NCBI RefSeq assembly: GCF_014466955.1
Contig: NZ_AP023396.1
Span: forward strand, 806,001-870,000
Length of the DNA: 64,000 nucleotides
Reading direction: 5' to 3'
Source: Nocardia wallacei
GTDB lineage: Bacteria; Actinomycetota; Actinomycetes; Mycobacteriales; Mycobacteriaceae
The position numbers were made by a program, and so were the translations under genes. Shown here piece after piece: positions 40,042 to 48,726 of the stretch. Position 1 is the stretch's first letter. Each line of letters starts with the position of its first letter. The notes under the pieces were generated by a model. That model did no database searches. It was not told the DNA's origin and was given only the letters and a program-made list of their open reading frames with translations.

Positions 40042-40090
40042 TGTCTTCGCCTAACTCTTGCGGATGTGACGTACTAGTCCTACAGTACGA

Positions 40091-40111
40091 CTAGGCGAAT
40101 AAGTCGCCTAG
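40091..40111. promoter_or_regulatory. operator-like palindrome upstream of the XRE gene
   Basis: CTAGGCGA-ATAAG-TCGCCTAG, perfect 8-bp arms, 50 bases before the XRE start. GTACTAGTCC and CAGTACGACTAG nearby repeat its half-sites. It probably controls the divergent XRE and replication-gene promoters. Confidence 0.65.
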
Positions 40112-40188
40112 CAAGACTTAAACGTCTCACACTGGGTCGGATGTTCCGCGTCCGGCCGAAGGGATGGTGTCGACCCCATCACAAGGAA

Positions 40189-40249
40189 GGCTCCCCGGCA
40201 GTGTCCAGCTACCGGGGAGCCCAGCACCAAAGCGGGTTGCAGCCCGCTT
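40189..40249. terminator. two consecutive hairpins in the leader of the replication operon
   Basis: GGCTCCCCGG (40189-40198) pairs with CCGGGGAGCC (40212-40221) over a 13-base loop. Nine bases on, AAGCGGG-TTGCAG-CCCGCTT (40230-40249) forms a second hairpin. Both lie 40-100 bases before the first rightward gene (40287). An attenuator for that operon fits best; a terminator between divergent units is also possible. Confidence 0.55.
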
Positions 40250-40286
40250 CAGCATTCGTGCACTTCAGAGATCGGAGCCCTGAAGC

Positions 40287-40679
40287 ATGTCCAGTGTAAA
40301 TCGATGGTCCGGCCTCGACGGCGCGGCGGATGAGCCGCAGTCGTCGGAGGTCGATGAGATGGCCCGGGACACCACGCGCACGGCGCGGCGTGTCGGTTCG
40401 GCGGCGGCCGGATTCGTTGCCGGTGTGCGGCGGGTCGATGCGAGCCGTGAGCGGGAGCGCGCGGTGCGGGTGCGGGCGGTCGCCGATGCCGCAGATCGTT
40501 TCTTCGCGGCGCATCCGGACCGGGGTGACCGTGTCCAGGCGCGCCGTGACGCCGATGCAGTAGACATCGCGATGAGCCGCGATACCGATGAGCGGATCGG
40601 GCAGTATGCGGCCTGGTACCGCGAGTGGAATGCCGCTCAGGATCGTCGGGGCGCTGTGGATCGGCGGCGGTCGCGGTGA
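40287..40679 (+). CDS. hypothetical helical protein, first gene of the element's replication operon
   Basis: The 130-residue protein is Arg/Asp/Ala-rich and fully helical (RTARRVGSAAAGFVAGVRRVDASRERERAVRVRAVADAADRFFAAHPDRGDRV, ending IGQYAAWYREWNAAQDRRG). It has no recognised domain. Its TGA overlaps the next start (GTGA at 40676), so it is co-translated with the HTH protein. Charge and position suggest a DNA-associated accessory of replication or excision; this is inference. Confidence 0.55.
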   Translation: MSSVNRWSGLDGAADEPQSSEVDEMARDTTRTARRVGSAAAGFVAGVRRVDASRERERAVRVRAVADAADRFFAAHPDRGDRVQARRDADAVDIAMSRDTDERIGQYAAWYREWNAAQDRRGAVDRRRSR

Positions 40680-41344
40680 CTCGTATGCCCGAGCGTCAAG
40701 GCAATGAGCGGCTGCGGCGCGCGTTGTTCGACGCCCGCATGACACCGGAGCAGCTCGCGGAAAGGCTCCGGGTCGATCCGAAAACGGTGCAGCGGTGGAT
40801 CTCCACCGGCCGGGTGCCTTACCCGCGCCACCAGTTCGCGGTCGCGGCCGCGGTGGGGGTCCGGGAGGTCGAGCTGTGGCCGGACGCGCGCGTCACCGTG
40901 TCCGAGGATCTGCGCCGCGCCATCGACTATCAGCGCGAGAGCACACCGGCCCCCGAGGTGCCGCCGTACGTGCGTGAACAGCTCGACCGAGCCGCGAGCC
41001 GCGATGCCTTCAACGGTCGCACCGAGCGCCAGGCGGGCGAGTTTCGTAACACCCCTGCCGCCCCGGCGGGCGGCGGTTACGAAACCCCCGCCCAGGATGG
41101 CAAGGCGCGTATGCGGGAGCTGATGTCCTGGGTTGACCACACCGCGCCGATCAAGGAACACGAAATCCACAGTCGCGCACCGGAGTCTCGGTCGTGGCGT
41201 CCTGCGACCGAAGCCGATTACCCCCACCCAGGGTTTCGGTTGGAAGCACGGATTCTCGACCATCCGGACCGCGCGGACCAAGACACCGAGAGCGTTGCCC
41301 GGCCGAACGTCACGAAGCTCACCGATCGGAGGCGGGCCCGATGA
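40676..41344 (+). CDS. helix-turn-helix protein of the element
   Basis: GTG at 40676 overlaps the preceding stop; an ATG at 40685 is the alternative. About 222 residues. RLRRALFDARMTPEQLAERLRVDPKTVQRWISTGRVPYPRHQFAVAAAVGVREVELWP is an XRE/MerR-like helix-turn-helix common in actinomycetes. The rest is disordered, with a late segment WRPATEADYPHPGFRLEARI. The stop overlaps the next ATG (ATGA, 41341). It could initiate or regulate replication with the following Replic_Relax-type protein. Confidence 0.65.
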   Translation: MTRMPERQGNERLRRALFDARMTPEQLAERLRVDPKTVQRWISTGRVPYPRHQFAVAAAVGVREVELWPDARVTVSEDLRRAIDYQRESTPAPEVPPYVREQLDRAASRDAFNGRTERQAGEFRNTPAAPAGGGYETPAQDGKARMRELMSWVDHTAPIKEHEIHSRAPESRSWRPATEADYPHPGFRLEARILDHPDRADQDTESVARPNVTKLTDRRRAR

Positions 41345-42459
41345 ACCCAGACCACAAAGGAGGAGCTGGCGGGCGCGCTGATCTGGAATCGGAGGCGTTC
41401 CGGCGGGTTGTTGCGGGATTGCGTGAGGACGGCGCGGGCTACCGAGAGATTGCCGCTCGGCTGTCCATCACGGCTCGTGAGGTGGAGGCGGTGCTGGGTG
41501 AGGTCGCCGCGTTGCGTGCGGCCGGGTGCCGGGTGCGGGATATCGCGGAACGGGTCGGGTCGACACGCTCGGTGGTGCAGCGCCTGGCGGCCCCCGAGGG
41601 TGGCACCCGCCGCCGGGTGGCCACGGCCGCGCCGCGAACCACGCAGGCGATGACGCTGCTGGCTGACTCGTACGGGCTGCAGGTGGATCTGCTGGCGATA
41701 TTCCTGGGCACCGACCGCAAGCGGGTCTATCCGCTGATCCGTGCCTTGCAGCGTGACCACCTGGTCATGCCGTTGGTTCAGGTCCAGCCAGGTGACAAGT
41801 GGGTGGTGCCCACCGGTGCGGGCGCGGCGTCGTACCTGGGCTGGAACCCCTACACGGTGTGGCGGCCGCGTGAGAAGGACGCCGGCCATTACCGCGCGGT
41901 CGCTCAGGCCCGCCTGATCGTGGGCGCCACCGACCGGGAGGCGTGGGTGTCGGAGCGGCAGCTGCGCCACGAGGCCGCCGCGCGGGTCCGCCGGAACCGA
42001 GGCCACCGCGGGCGCAGTGGCGACCCGCTCGGGGGCGCGCACATCCACGACGGCCGGTTCCTGGGCGTGGTGAACGGCATCTACGGGTGGTGGGCGCTGG
42101 AGGTCGAACTAACCGCCAAGTCCGCCCGGAACATGGACATCGCCTTGCAGGGCGCGATCCGGTCCGCACGCGCCGCAGAGCCTGCCCCGATGGTCGGGCT
42201 GCTGTATCTGTGCCGTGGCAGTGACGTCCGTCGTGGTGTGGACGCCGCCCGCCTGCGGCTTCCGACCGAGCTGCGGAACATCGACGGCTTCGTGTTCGAG
42301 ATCGGCGACTTCGACCGGCATTGGACCGAATTCCTCGACCACTACACCACCAGGCGGGAAGCGGAGAAACGCGAACGCATGCGCAACAACCCGCTGCGGC
42401 GCCTGCCTGCGCCGACCCCATCCCTCGATCATCACAGCGCAGGAGGGCGCACCCGATGA
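41341..42459 (+). CDS. replication-relaxation (Replic_Relax)-like protein
   Basis: ATG overlapping the previous stop gives 372 residues. The amino part has two helix-turn-helix-like segments (GYREIAARLSITAREVEAVL and AGCRVRDIAERVGSTRSVVQRL). A winged-helix region follows (LLADSYGLQVDLLAIFLGTDRKRVYPLIRALQRDHLV). The carboxyl part has HIHDGRFLGVVNGIYGWWALEVELTAKSARNM, like the VEVELT-K-S core of Replic_Relax proteins, relaxosome or replication factors of actinobacterial plasmids and elements. It probably acts at the origin of this element. Its stop overlaps the next ATG. Confidence 0.6.
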   Translation: MNPDHKGGAGGRADLESEAFRRVVAGLREDGAGYREIAARLSITAREVEAVLGEVAALRAAGCRVRDIAERVGSTRSVVQRLAAPEGGTRRRVATAAPRTTQAMTLLADSYGLQVDLLAIFLGTDRKRVYPLIRALQRDHLVMPLVQVQPGDKWVVPTGAGAASYLGWNPYTVWRPREKDAGHYRAVAQARLIVGATDREAWVSERQLRHEAAARVRRNRGHRGRSGDPLGGAHIHDGRFLGVVNGIYGWWALEVELTAKSARNMDIALQGAIRSARAAEPAPMVGLLYLCRGSDVRRGVDAARLRLPTELRNIDGFVFEIGDFDRHWTEFLDHYTTRREAEKRERMRNNPLRRLPAPTPSLDHHSAGGRTR

Positions 42460-42809
42460 ACACCGACCAGGAGCTACACCGCCGCGAATGCGACAGCAGC
42501 GGTGTGTACCCCTGCGACGGTCGTCGCGTACGCACCGGCCAGCCGTCGCAGGCGGTCAAAGTCGACACCTCCGGACGCCGGAGCACCGCCCACCTCGCTC
42601 GTGCCCCGCACCGCGCCACAGCCGACGCCTGCGGCGAACTGCTCTGGGTGTGCGCAGGCGACAACCCGCCCGCGACGGTGCGCATCGCCGCCGCGACACT
42701 GCGGCAGCCCCGAATCATAGTCGTCGCACTCACCGACCTCATCACCCGTTCGAAATCAGCTCAGATCAGCAAACCAGCATGCCGGGGCGCTGCGACACGG
42801 AGGCGATAG
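42456..42809 (+). CDS. hypothetical protein of the element
   Basis: ATG overlaps the preceding stop by four bases; 117 residues. It starts MNTDQELHRRECDSSGVYPC, has scattered Cys (REC, YPC, DACG, WVCAGD, PACRG) and a hydrophobic strand region near the end (PRIIVVALTDLIT). No domain recognised. The coupled position in the replication operon supports it being real; the function is unknown. Confidence 0.5.
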   Translation: MNTDQELHRRECDSSGVYPCDGRRVRTGQPSQAVKVDTSGRRSTAHLARAPHRATADACGELLWVCAGDNPPATVRIAAATLRQPRIIVVALTDLITRSKSAQISKPACRGAATRRR

Positions 42810-43049
42810 CCCATGCGACACCCACGCACCAGACGGGCACATGCCACGTCATCGACTCTGCCGCTCACATCCGGCCTGCCGCTTAATGGCACGTCATGCG
42901 ACTGCGGGTGCGACGCCCGCGACGGCCTGCGCACCGGTCGCGACGCCTGCGACACCCGGTGCGCACCACGCGACAGCGTGCGCATCACCCCCGACAACAG
43001 ATGCGACACCACCGACCGCCCGGCCACCACCGATCACCGAGGACACGTC
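42810..43049. other. low-complexity space before the excisionase gene
   Basis: The 240 bases have a period-like pattern of GCGAC/TGCGAC words. Two frames are open. One (42841-43053) reads an Ala/Thr/Pro-rich peptide (ATPATACAPVATPATPGA) whose TGA overlaps the excisionase ATG. The other is in frame with the excisionase and reads Cys/Asp/Arg repeats (CDARDGLRTGRDACDTRC). Neither is convincing as a gene, though the first could couple translation. Confidence 0.35.
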
Positions 43050-43271
43050 ATGAACACCACCACCCGTACCGCTGACCGTTTGCTGCAAGCGCCCGACTGC
43101 GAAGCCCTGACCGGTATTCCGGCGTCGACGTGGCGCTACTGGGCGCACATCGGCGACACCACCAAGCCCGCCAGTTTCAAGCTCGGCCGCCGCCGCGTCT
43201 GGCGGATGAGCACGGTTCTCGCGTGGATCGAGGCGCAGGAAGCCGCGACCACCAACCAGGTCGAGGGCTGA
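43050..43271 (+). CDS. xis: excisionase-like helix-turn-helix protein
   Basis: ATG at 43050 after GAGGA gives 73 residues. LLQAPDCEALTGIPASTWRYWAHIGDTTKPASFKLGRRRVWRMSTVLAWIEAQ is the HTH_17/MerR-like excisionase pattern: a helix-turn-helix with the wing KLGRRRVWR. Such proteins bind next to att sites and direct the tyrosine integrase toward excision. It ends three bases before the integrase ATG, the usual xis-int order of pSAM2-type actinomycete elements. Confidence 0.85.
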   Translation: MNTTTRTADRLLQAPDCEALTGIPASTWRYWAHIGDTTKPASFKLGRRRVWRMSTVLAWIEAQEAATTNQVEG

Positions 43272-43273
43272 TC

Positions 43274-44485
43274 ATGGCCGCGCGACGGAACCGCCGGGCC
43301 GGGGTCGAAGATCTCTGGTACAAGACCGTGCGCGATGAGGACGGCACCGAGCGGCGTGTGCCTTCCAAGCTGTATGGCAAGGGCAAGCGTTGGCGTGCCC
43401 GGTACGTCGACGACGGAGGCCGGGAGCACAGCAAGCGGTTCGCCCGGAAGGTCGACGCTCAGGCGTGGCTCGACGGTCAGACAGCAGCGGTGGTCACAGG
43501 TGTCCATGCCGCGCCATCGGCCGGCAGGATCACGGTCGGCGAAGTCGCCACGTCCTGGCTGGGCGGCAACCCGCAGTGGGAGGAATCCACCAGCGCGCGC
43601 TACAAATCCATTGTGCGCAAGCATATTCGGCCAGTGTGGGGATCGGTTCGGCTGTCCGACCTATCGCACGAAACGATTCAGCGGTGGGTCGCCAGTCAGG
43701 TCGAGGCCGGTGTAGCGGGCGGCACCGTGCGCAAGAACCTCGGTGTGCTGTCTCAGATCTGCGACTACGCGGTGGTGTCGCGGCGGATCGCGATCAACCC
43801 GTGCGCGACGGTGAAGCGGCCGAAGCAGGCCCTTGCCGGACGTCGTTACCTGTCGGGCGTCGAAGTCGAGCAGCTGGCGGAGCAGGCCGGAGAGAACTGG
43901 CTTACGGTCATGGTGCTGGCGTACTGCGGCCTGCGGTTTGCGGAGCTGGCCGGGATGCAAGCGGCCGACGTGCATATGCTGCGGCGCCGGTTCCAGATCG
44001 AACACACGATTACCGAGGTCGACGGCGTACTCGTCGCCAAGGCTCCGAAGGATCACCAGCGACGGAGCGTGCCCTTCCCGGCATTCTTGGCAAAGCCGCT
44101 GGCGCAGCGGCTTGCTGGCAAGGCTCCCGAGTCTGAGGTGTTCACTTCGAGCCGCGGAGCCGTTCTCCGCGTGCGGAACATGCGCCGCGACTGGTGGGAT
44201 GAGGCCACAACTGCCGCTGGCCTTCCTGGGTTGACGCCTCACGAGATGCGGCACACTGCCGCCTCGCTGGCGGTCTCTCAGGGCGCGTCGGTGCTCGCAG
44301 TGCAGCGAATGCTCGGTCATGACAAGCCGAGCACGACGCTCGACGTGTATTCCGATCTGTTCGATGACGACCTCGAAGAAGTGGCCGCACGGCTGGATTC
44401 GGCGCGCGCCGACTACTCCGCTGCGTACAGTCTGCGTACGGAATCGGATTCCGAGCCGATCGAACTCGGCAGCATGGGCACTTGA
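43274..44485 (+). CDS. int: tyrosine recombinase (integrase) of the element
   Basis: ATG at 43274 gives 403 residues. The amino part is an arm-binding/SAM-like domain (ITVGEVATSWLGGNPQWEESTSARYKSIVRKHIRPVWG). The catalytic domain shows YCGLRFAEL (Arg), PKDHQRRSVPFP (Lys region), TPHEMRHTAASL (H-x-x-R-H), MLGHDKPSTTLDVYSDL (His and the nucleophile Tyr). All catalytic residues are present. The gene ends 15 bases before the tRNA-Arg 3' end that forms attR, as expected for site-specific insertion there. Confidence 0.95.
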   Translation: MAARRNRRAGVEDLWYKTVRDEDGTERRVPSKLYGKGKRWRARYVDDGGREHSKRFARKVDAQAWLDGQTAAVVTGVHAAPSAGRITVGEVATSWLGGNPQWEESTSARYKSIVRKHIRPVWGSVRLSDLSHETIQRWVASQVEAGVAGGTVRKNLGVLSQICDYAVVSRRIAINPCATVKRPKQALAGRRYLSGVEVEQLAEQAGENWLTVMVLAYCGLRFAELAGMQAADVHMLRRRFQIEHTITEVDGVLVAKAPKDHQRRSVPFPAFLAKPLAQRLAGKAPESEVFTSSRGAVLRVRNMRRDWWDEATTAAGLPGLTPHEMRHTAASLAVSQGASVLAVQRMLGHDKPSTTLDVYSDLFDDDLEEVAARLDSARADYSAAYSLRTESDSEPIELGSMGT

Positions 44486-44499
44486 ACTGCGGTAACGCA

Positions 44500-44545
44500 G
44501 TGCCCCCGGCAGGATTCGAACCTGCGACACCCGCTTTAGGAGAGC
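44500..44545. repeat. attR: 46-bp direct repeat within tRNA-Arg
   Basis: Identical to 37139-37184. It covers the tRNA from the anticodon loop to the discriminator base plus one outside base, so the insertion restored a complete tRNA gene. The two copies bound 7,361 bp. Confidence 0.92.
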
Positions 44546-44573
44546 GGTGCTCTATCCCCTGAGCTACGAGGGC
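44501..44573 (-). tRNA. tRNA-Arg, anticodon CCT
   Basis: Read on the reverse strand it starts GCCCTCGTAGCTCAGGGGAT and folds as a full cloverleaf. The acceptor stem is GCCCTCG/CGGGGGC (one G-T pair). The D-arm is GCTC/GAGC, the anticodon stem CCGCT/AGCGG with loop CTCCTAA, and the T-arm GCAGG-TTCGAAT-CCTGC. The discriminator base is A and CCA is not encoded. It is 73 bases long and is the integration target of the element to its left. Confidence 0.95.
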
Positions 44574-44620
44574 GGGCCGGGGTTGCGTGGTGCGCAGTTG
44601 GGTCCGGCTTGGGCGGGAGT

Positions 44621-46126
44621 CTACCGGGTTGGGGTGGGATCGGTGGTATCCGTGGTCGAGGGGGTGGTGGCGGTGGCTTCGTCGTAGGCGGTGGGGTCGA
44701 AGTGGCGGGTTTTCCAGCGGTAGAGGACTGTGGCGCCGGGCCAGTTGTTGGTGATGCGGCCGGAGGCGTTGCGGTACCAGCTGGAGCAGAAGTTCCAGGG
44801 GGTGTCTTCGAGGCGGCGCTGGAGCCAGGCGTCCCAGTCCTGTTCGGCGGCTGGGCGGGCGGAGAGGTAGTGGCGGGGGTGGGCGGCGAGGTAGCGGGTG
44901 GCCTGGCGGATGTAGCGGGCCTGGGACTCGAGCATGTAGATGATGGAGCCGGAGCCGACGTTGGTGTTCGGGCCGTACATCATGAACAGGTTGGGGAAGC
45001 CGGGTACCGAGATGCCGAGATAGGCGCGGGCGCCCTCGGGAGACCATTCGTCGGAGAGCTTGCGGCCGCCGAGGCCGTAGATGTTCATGGGGGCCAGGAA
45101 CTCGGTGCCCTTGAAGCCGGTGCCGTAGATGATGACGTCGACCTCGTGGTCGACGCCGTCGGTGGTGCGGATGCCGGTGGGTGTGATGGCCTCGATGCCG
45201 GTGGTCTCGACGGTGACGTTGGGCTGGGCGAGGGCGGGGAAGTATTCGTTGGAGAACAGGCCGCGCTTGCAGCCGGGGGCGTAGTCGGGGGTGAGCTTCT
45301 CGCGGAGCACGGGGTCGGAAACCTGCTGCGCGCGATGGCGATCGGCGAGGGCGACGACCGGCTTCTTCATCGCGGGGATATCGGTGAGGGCCAGGGCCAG
45401 CACCTCGAACAGGCCCCAGATGGCGAAGCGTTCCGCGAGACGGCTCGGCGGGAAGTACTTGAACAGCGCGTGATGTCTTGCGCTGTACTCGGTGTCGAAC
45501 TTCGGCAGCACCCAGGCGGCCGACCGCTGGAACAGCGTCAGGTGGCCCACCTTCGGCTGGATGCGTGGAATGTACTGGATGGCACTGGCGCCCGTGCCGA
45601 TGCACGCCACCCGCTTGCCGGTGAGATCGACGCTGTGGTCCCACTCGGCGGAGTGGAACGCGGGGCCGGTGAAGGTGTCGATGCCGGGGATGTTCGGCAT
45701 GGCCGGGCGCGACAGCTGGCCCACCGCGGGCACCAGGACGTCGGTGGTCAGCGTGGCGCCGTCGGCGGTGCGGACATGCCAGACGCCTTGTCGCTCATCG
45801 AATTCCGCGTCGGTCACTTCGGTGCCGAACCGGATCTTCGCGGGGATGCCGTGCGCGACGGCCACCTCGCGCATGTAGGCGTGGATGTCGGCCTGCTCCG
45901 AGAATCGCCGTGGCCAATCGGATTTCGGCGCGTACGACCACGAGTACAGCGGCGACGGGACGTCGCAGGCCGCGCCCGGATAGGTGTTCTCCCGCCACAC
46001 GCCGCCGAGGTCCTCGGCCTTCTCCAAGATGGTGAAGGTGTCGATGCCGGCGCGCTGTAATTCCAGCGCCATGCCGAGGCCGGCGAATCCGGCGCCGATG
46101 ATGAGGATGGACGGCGTGCGAGTCAT
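44621..46126 (-). CDS. flavin-dependent monooxygenase, Baeyer-Villiger type
   Basis: The 501-residue protein has an FAD Rossmann motif (ILIIGAGFAGLGMALEL) and GGVWRENTYPGAACDVPSPLYSWSY. A BVMO-like fingerprint (FTGPAFHSAEWDHS, compared with FxGxxxHxxxW) and a second NADPH Rossmann motif (VACIGTGASAIQYIP) follow. BVMOs insert oxygen next to ketones using FAD and NADPH. It is divergent from an acyl-CoA ligase gene, recalling the mycobacterial mymA region (a flavin monooxygenase near fadD13), so a lipid substrate is plausible. Its start is 260 bases from that gene. Confidence 0.88.
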   Translation of the reverse strand: MTRTPSILIIGAGFAGLGMALELQRAGIDTFTILEKAEDLGGVWRENTYPGAACDVPSPLYSWSYAPKSDWPRRFSEQADIHAYMREVAVAHGIPAKIRFGTEVTDAEFDERQGVWHVRTADGATLTTDVLVPAVGQLSRPAMPNIPGIDTFTGPAFHSAEWDHSVDLTGKRVACIGTGASAIQYIPRIQPKVGHLTLFQRSAAWVLPKFDTEYSARHHALFKYFPPSRLAERFAIWGLFEVLALALTDIPAMKKPVVALADRHRAQQVSDPVLREKLTPDYAPGCKRGLFSNEYFPALAQPNVTVETTGIEAITPTGIRTTDGVDHEVDVIIYGTGFKGTEFLAPMNIYGLGGRKLSDEWSPEGARAYLGISVPGFPNLFMMYGPNTNVGSGSIIYMLESQARYIRQATRYLAAHPRHYLSARPAAEQDWDAWLQRRLEDTPWNFCSSWYRNASGRITNNWPGATVLYRWKTRHFDPTAYDEATATTPSTTDTTDPTPTR

Positions 46127-46385
46127 ACCATGAGATTAAGTGCCCCCAGAGTGGGGGACGAAGAGATCTACGGACATCGAATCCATATTTCCGGCCACGC
46201 GGTTTCGGGATTACCCCCAGGTCGCGGGCGTATCGCCGTCTGTTGTCGGAGTTTTCGTACCCGCTGTTCGCGCCGCGTGTTGTCGGCGTCGGCCGACTTC
46301 GGGCGACGTGGTTACCGGTGAGTTCGAATTCGGCTATCCTCGCGGCAGATGTGACCTCGTTCACTGGTGAGGAGTGGCGGTTCAG

Positions 46386-48020
46386 ATGTTGAGCACGATG
46401 CAGGACGAGCAGTTGTCGCTGGCGACCTTGCTGCGCTACGCGACGACGTTCCACGGCGACGCGACGGTGTCCACGTGGACCGGCGACGGGGTGCGCACCA
46501 CGACCTTCCGCGAACTCGGGGTGCAGTGCGCGCGACTGGCGAACGCGCTGCGTGGCCTGGGTATCGGCGAGGGCGACCGGGTCGGCACGTTCATGTGGAA
46601 CAACACCGAGCACATGGCCGCCTACGCCACGGTGCCGGCGATGGGCGCGGTGCTGCACGCGCTCAACATCCGCCTGTTTCCGGAACAGCTGGTCTACGTC
46701 GCGAACCATGCCGAGGATCAGGTCGTCATCGTCGACGGTTCGCTGGTGCCGATGTTCGCTCAGTACTTGCCGCAGCTGCGGACGGTCCGGCACGTGCTCG
46801 TCGCCAACGGCGACGCCGCGAGCCTGACCGCGCCCGCGGGTGTGCAGGTGCACTCCTACGCCGAACTGCTTGCGGCCCAGCCGGATACCTTCGACTACCC
46901 GGTGATCGACGAGCGCTCGGCGGCCGGGATGTGCTACACCTCCGGCACCACCGGCGACCCGAAGGGCGTGGTGTACTCGCACCGCTCCAACTGGCTGCAC
47001 GCCATGCAGGTGGTCTCGCCGAACAGCATGGGCTTCACCGCCGACGACACGGTTCTGACGATCGTGCCGCTGTTCCATGCCAACTCCTGGGGCATCCCGT
47101 ACGCGGCCATGATGACGGGCACCAGCCTGCTGATGCCGGACCGGTTCCTGCAGCCCGGCCCCCTGCTGCAGATGATGGCGGCCGAGAAGCCGACCTTCGC
47201 CGCCGCCGTTCCGACCATCTGGGGCGGCGTGCTGGCCGGGCTGGAGGCCCAGCCGCAGGACATCTCACACCTGCGCACCTGCGTGGTCGGCGGCTCCGCG
47301 GTGCCGCCCGCCATGATGCGGGCCTTCCAGGAGAAGCACGGCGTGCGGCTGCTGCACGCGTGGGGAATGACCGAGACCTCGCCGCTGGGCAGCGTCGCGC
47401 ATCCGCCCGCCGGGGTCGAGGGCGACGCCGAGTGGGACTATCGCTACACCCAGGGCCGGTTCCCCGCCGCGGTGCAGGCCCGGCTGGTCGGCGACGACGG
47501 CTCGGTGCAGCCCAACGACGGAACAGCGTTGGGGGAGCTGGAAGTTCGCGGTCCGTGGATCACCGGCTCGTACTATTCGCCCGAGGGCGCGGTGGTGGAT
47601 CCGGACAAGTTCCACGACGGTTGGCTGCGCACCGGCGACGTCGGCAAGATCAGCCCGGACGGCTTCCTCACGCTGGTCGACCGCTCCAAGGATGTGATCA
47701 AGTCCGGCGGCGAGTGGATCTCGTCGGTGGACCTGGAGAACGCGATCATGGGGCACCCGGCCGTGGCGGAGGCCTCGGTGATCGGCATTCCCGACGAGAA
47801 GTGGGAGGAGCGGCCGTTGGTGGCGGTCGTGTTCAAGGAGGGCGTCACGGCCGAGCCCGCCGAACTGCGCGACTTCCTCGCCGACAAGTTCGCCAAGTGG
47901 CAGCTACCCGAGTATTGGACCGTCATCGACGAGGTGCCCAAGACCAGCGTCGGCAAGTTCGACAAGAAGCGGCTGCGGGCACGGTTCGCCGACGGTGAGC
48001 TGAAGGTCACGGCACTGTAG
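46386..48020 (+). CDS. long-chain fatty-acid--CoA ligase (FadD)
   Basis: The ATG at 46386 gives 544 residues beginning MLSTMQDEQLSLATLLRYA, the characteristic start of mycobacterial-type FadD ligases, so it is preferred over a GTG at 46374. The AMP-binding core is complete: MCYTSGTTGDPKGVVYSH, then LLHAWGMTETSP, GWLRTGDVGKI, DRSKDVIKSGGEWIS and the final lysine in KTSVGKFDKK. It activates fatty acids as acyl-AMP and then acyl-CoA. A thioesterase-like gene and a second ligase follow in the same direction. Confidence 0.92.
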   Translation: MLSTMQDEQLSLATLLRYATTFHGDATVSTWTGDGVRTTTFRELGVQCARLANALRGLGIGEGDRVGTFMWNNTEHMAAYATVPAMGAVLHALNIRLFPEQLVYVANHAEDQVVIVDGSLVPMFAQYLPQLRTVRHVLVANGDAASLTAPAGVQVHSYAELLAAQPDTFDYPVIDERSAAGMCYTSGTTGDPKGVVYSHRSNWLHAMQVVSPNSMGFTADDTVLTIVPLFHANSWGIPYAAMMTGTSLLMPDRFLQPGPLLQMMAAEKPTFAAAVPTIWGGVLAGLEAQPQDISHLRTCVVGGSAVPPAMMRAFQEKHGVRLLHAWGMTETSPLGSVAHPPAGVEGDAEWDYRYTQGRFPAAVQARLVGDDGSVQPNDGTALGELEVRGPWITGSYYSPEGAVVDPDKFHDGWLRTGDVGKISPDGFLTLVDRSKDVIKSGGEWISSVDLENAIMGHPAVAEASVIGIPDEKWEERPLVAVVFKEGVTAEPAELRDFLADKFAKWQLPEYWTVIDEVPKTSVGKFDKKRLRARFADGELKVTAL

Positions 48021-48107
48021 CCCGGGAGCTGTTGGCAGGCTGTCAACAGTATGTCGTACGCTGTGCGCACCGGTTGCCGACCGGTGCACGCAGTGAAGGG
48101 ATGGCTC

Positions 48108-48578
48108 ATGGCCGAGACGAGCAGCGACGCTCCGGCGTTCGCGGACATGGTGAACGGGGCGCTGGAGTTCACGATTCCGATCGCGCACACGATGGGTGTG
48201 CGGGCGCTCGAGGTGCGGCCCGGATTCGCCGCGACCACGGTGCCGATCGAGGGCAACGGCAACCACTTCGGGGTCATGTACGCCGGTGTGCTGTTCACCG
48301 TCGCCGAGATCCTGGGCGGGGCGATCCCGATCGCCACCTTCGACACCGCGAAGTACTTCCCGCTGGTCAAGGATCTGCAGATCTTCTTCCGCAAGCCCAC
48401 CAAGACCGACGTGCGGGCGCAGGCCGAGTTGTCCGAGGCGGAGATCGCGCGCATCGTCGCCGACGCCGAGGCCGACGGGAAGGCCGACTTCACGCTGAAG
48501 GCGACCGTCACCGACGCCGACGGCGTGGTGGTCGCGGAGACCGTGGGCCTGTATCAGCTACGTGCGCACGGGAAGTAG
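48108..48578 (+). CDS. YiiD C-terminal-type hotdog thioesterase-like protein
   Basis: ATG at 48108 after GAAGGGA gives 156 residues. The single hotdog domain reads IPIAHTMGVRALEVRPGFAATTVPIEGNGNHFGVMYAGVLFTVAEILGG, with the long central helix, then FFRKPTKTDVRAQAELSEAE. Hotdog proteins of this kind are acyl-thioesterases or acyl-binding proteins. Lying between two acyl-CoA ligase genes, it may hydrolyse acyl-CoA. The exact substrate cannot be read from the sequence. Confidence 0.8.
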   Translation: MAETSSDAPAFADMVNGALEFTIPIAHTMGVRALEVRPGFAATTVPIEGNGNHFGVMYAGVLFTVAEILGGAIPIATFDTAKYFPLVKDLQIFFRKPTKTDVRAQAELSEAEIARIVADAEADGKADFTLKATVTDADGVVVAETVGLYQLRAHGK

Positions 48579-48726
48579 CGGCCGGACCCCGAGGGGGTGG
48601 GCGCGCTCCGGGGAGTCGCGCTAACCTGGGGGCTCTCGCCGCAGGCGGGTGGACGAGGAGGTCCGGCATGGTTGCTGTTCGTGCGTGCGCCGCGGGAGAT
48701 GACTACCGCGGCAAGGGGGTTGGCGC

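Noticed and set aside
42813..43271. Excisionase starting at 42813 (152 residues)
   Set aside because: The first 79 residues are low-complexity Cys/Asp/Arg sequence without conservation; the ATG at 43050 has GAGGA and gives the standard excisionase length.
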